In this document: piece after piece, positions 5,258 to 5,543 of the stretch
Layout: the number at the start of each line of letters is the position of its first letter
Position numbering within the stretch: position 1 is the first letter of the stretch
Assembly: GCA_017961965.1 (NCBI GenBank)
Contig: JAGCWG010000144.1
Span: 1 to 5,543 of the forward strand
Length of the DNA: 5,543 bases
Reading direction: 5' to 3'
Origin: Bacteroidaceae bacterium
GTDB taxonomy: Bacteria > Bacteroidota > Bacteroidia > Bacteroidales > Bacteroidaceae
Made by a program: the position numbers and the translations under genes
Notes under the pieces: model-generated
Databases searched by the model: none
Seen by the model: only the letters and a program-made list of their open reading frames with translations
What the model was told of the DNA's origin: nothing

Positions 5258-5543
5258 TTTCTAATTGATAAAGTGAGAAAATGTATTATCATCCAATCTA
5301 AACATAATCAGTTACTCGCGCAACCAAATACATCTTATTATAATTTGTTTTTTAGAATATAGATTCTTTTCTATTCTCACGAACAAAAAGTGAATCAAAC
5401 TACAAAACTGTATACCAAATTCATTCAAATCTTACTTAATCAATTAATATAATTTCTTTTTTCTTATCGATTTTTCAAGACATATCTCATCAATTCATAC
5501 ATATTTTCTCAATGTTGAAAAATCAACTCACTTTCTATTTCAA
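5258..5543. other. AT-rich sequence with no recognisable gene
   Basis: All frames are broken by frequent stops, and no tRNA, rRNA or recognisable structured RNA is seen. The only repeat noted is GATTTTTCAA (5469-5478) with its inverse TTGAAAAATC (5515-5524), the latter within a small hairpin GTTGA-AAAA-TCAAC (5514-5527). One short less AT-rich patch sits around 5310-5330. Because a leftward terminator borders it, it may be the 3' untranslated end of a gene beyond the window, or hold a small untranslated RNA; neither is supported by internal evidence. Confidence 0.5.

Overview
The window reads as a chromosomal housekeeping segment from a Bacteroidales bacterium, most likely Prevotella or a close relative. 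The evidence is the Bacteroidetes-type form of the encoded proteins, start codons that mostly lack a Shine-Dalgarno sequence and sit behind A/T-rich leaders, and a textbook Bacteroidetes housekeeping promoter (TTTG-N20-TATATTTG) in front of ispE. The genus is an inference from memory; no search was run.

Layout. Positions 1-1911 (+ strand) hold two lysine-pathway genes: the 3' part of a lysine-sensitive-type aspartate kinase (lysC, cut by the window edge) and, 69 bp on, a complete diaminopimelate decarboxylase (lysA). They are the first and last enzymes of lysine synthesis from aspartate. Positions 1912-2144 are a convergent spacer with GC-rich hairpins and a long palindrome that looks like a terminator, best formed for the leftward transcript. 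Positions 2145-4107 (- strand) hold the co-chaperone pair grpE-dnaJ, transcribed right to left; dnaK is not adjacent. Between the two chaperone genes lies a 152-bp inverted repeat built of AGNGAAW heptads. Positions 4318-5148 (- strand) hold ispE of the non-mevalonate isoprenoid pathway, followed by its own strong terminator, so grpE-dnaJ should be a separate transcription unit. From 5258 to the end is AT-rich sequence with no recognisable gene.

The most interesting signal is upstream of grpE. The - strand carries TGGCATCCTTTTTGCT at 4152-4137, with the GG and GC dinucleotides at exactly the spacing of a sigma-54 (-24/-12) promoter. It would predict a start about 20 nt before the grpE ATG. 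Immediately upstream is an inverted repeat (ATGTCTGTCA-N14-TGGCAGACAT) that could be the site of an enhancer-binding protein. No CIRCE element is present. Together these suggest that this co-chaperone operon is under sigma-54 control, while the neighbouring ispE uses the ordinary housekeeping promoter. No protein-level novelty is seen: all five genes are conserved families with their key residues present.
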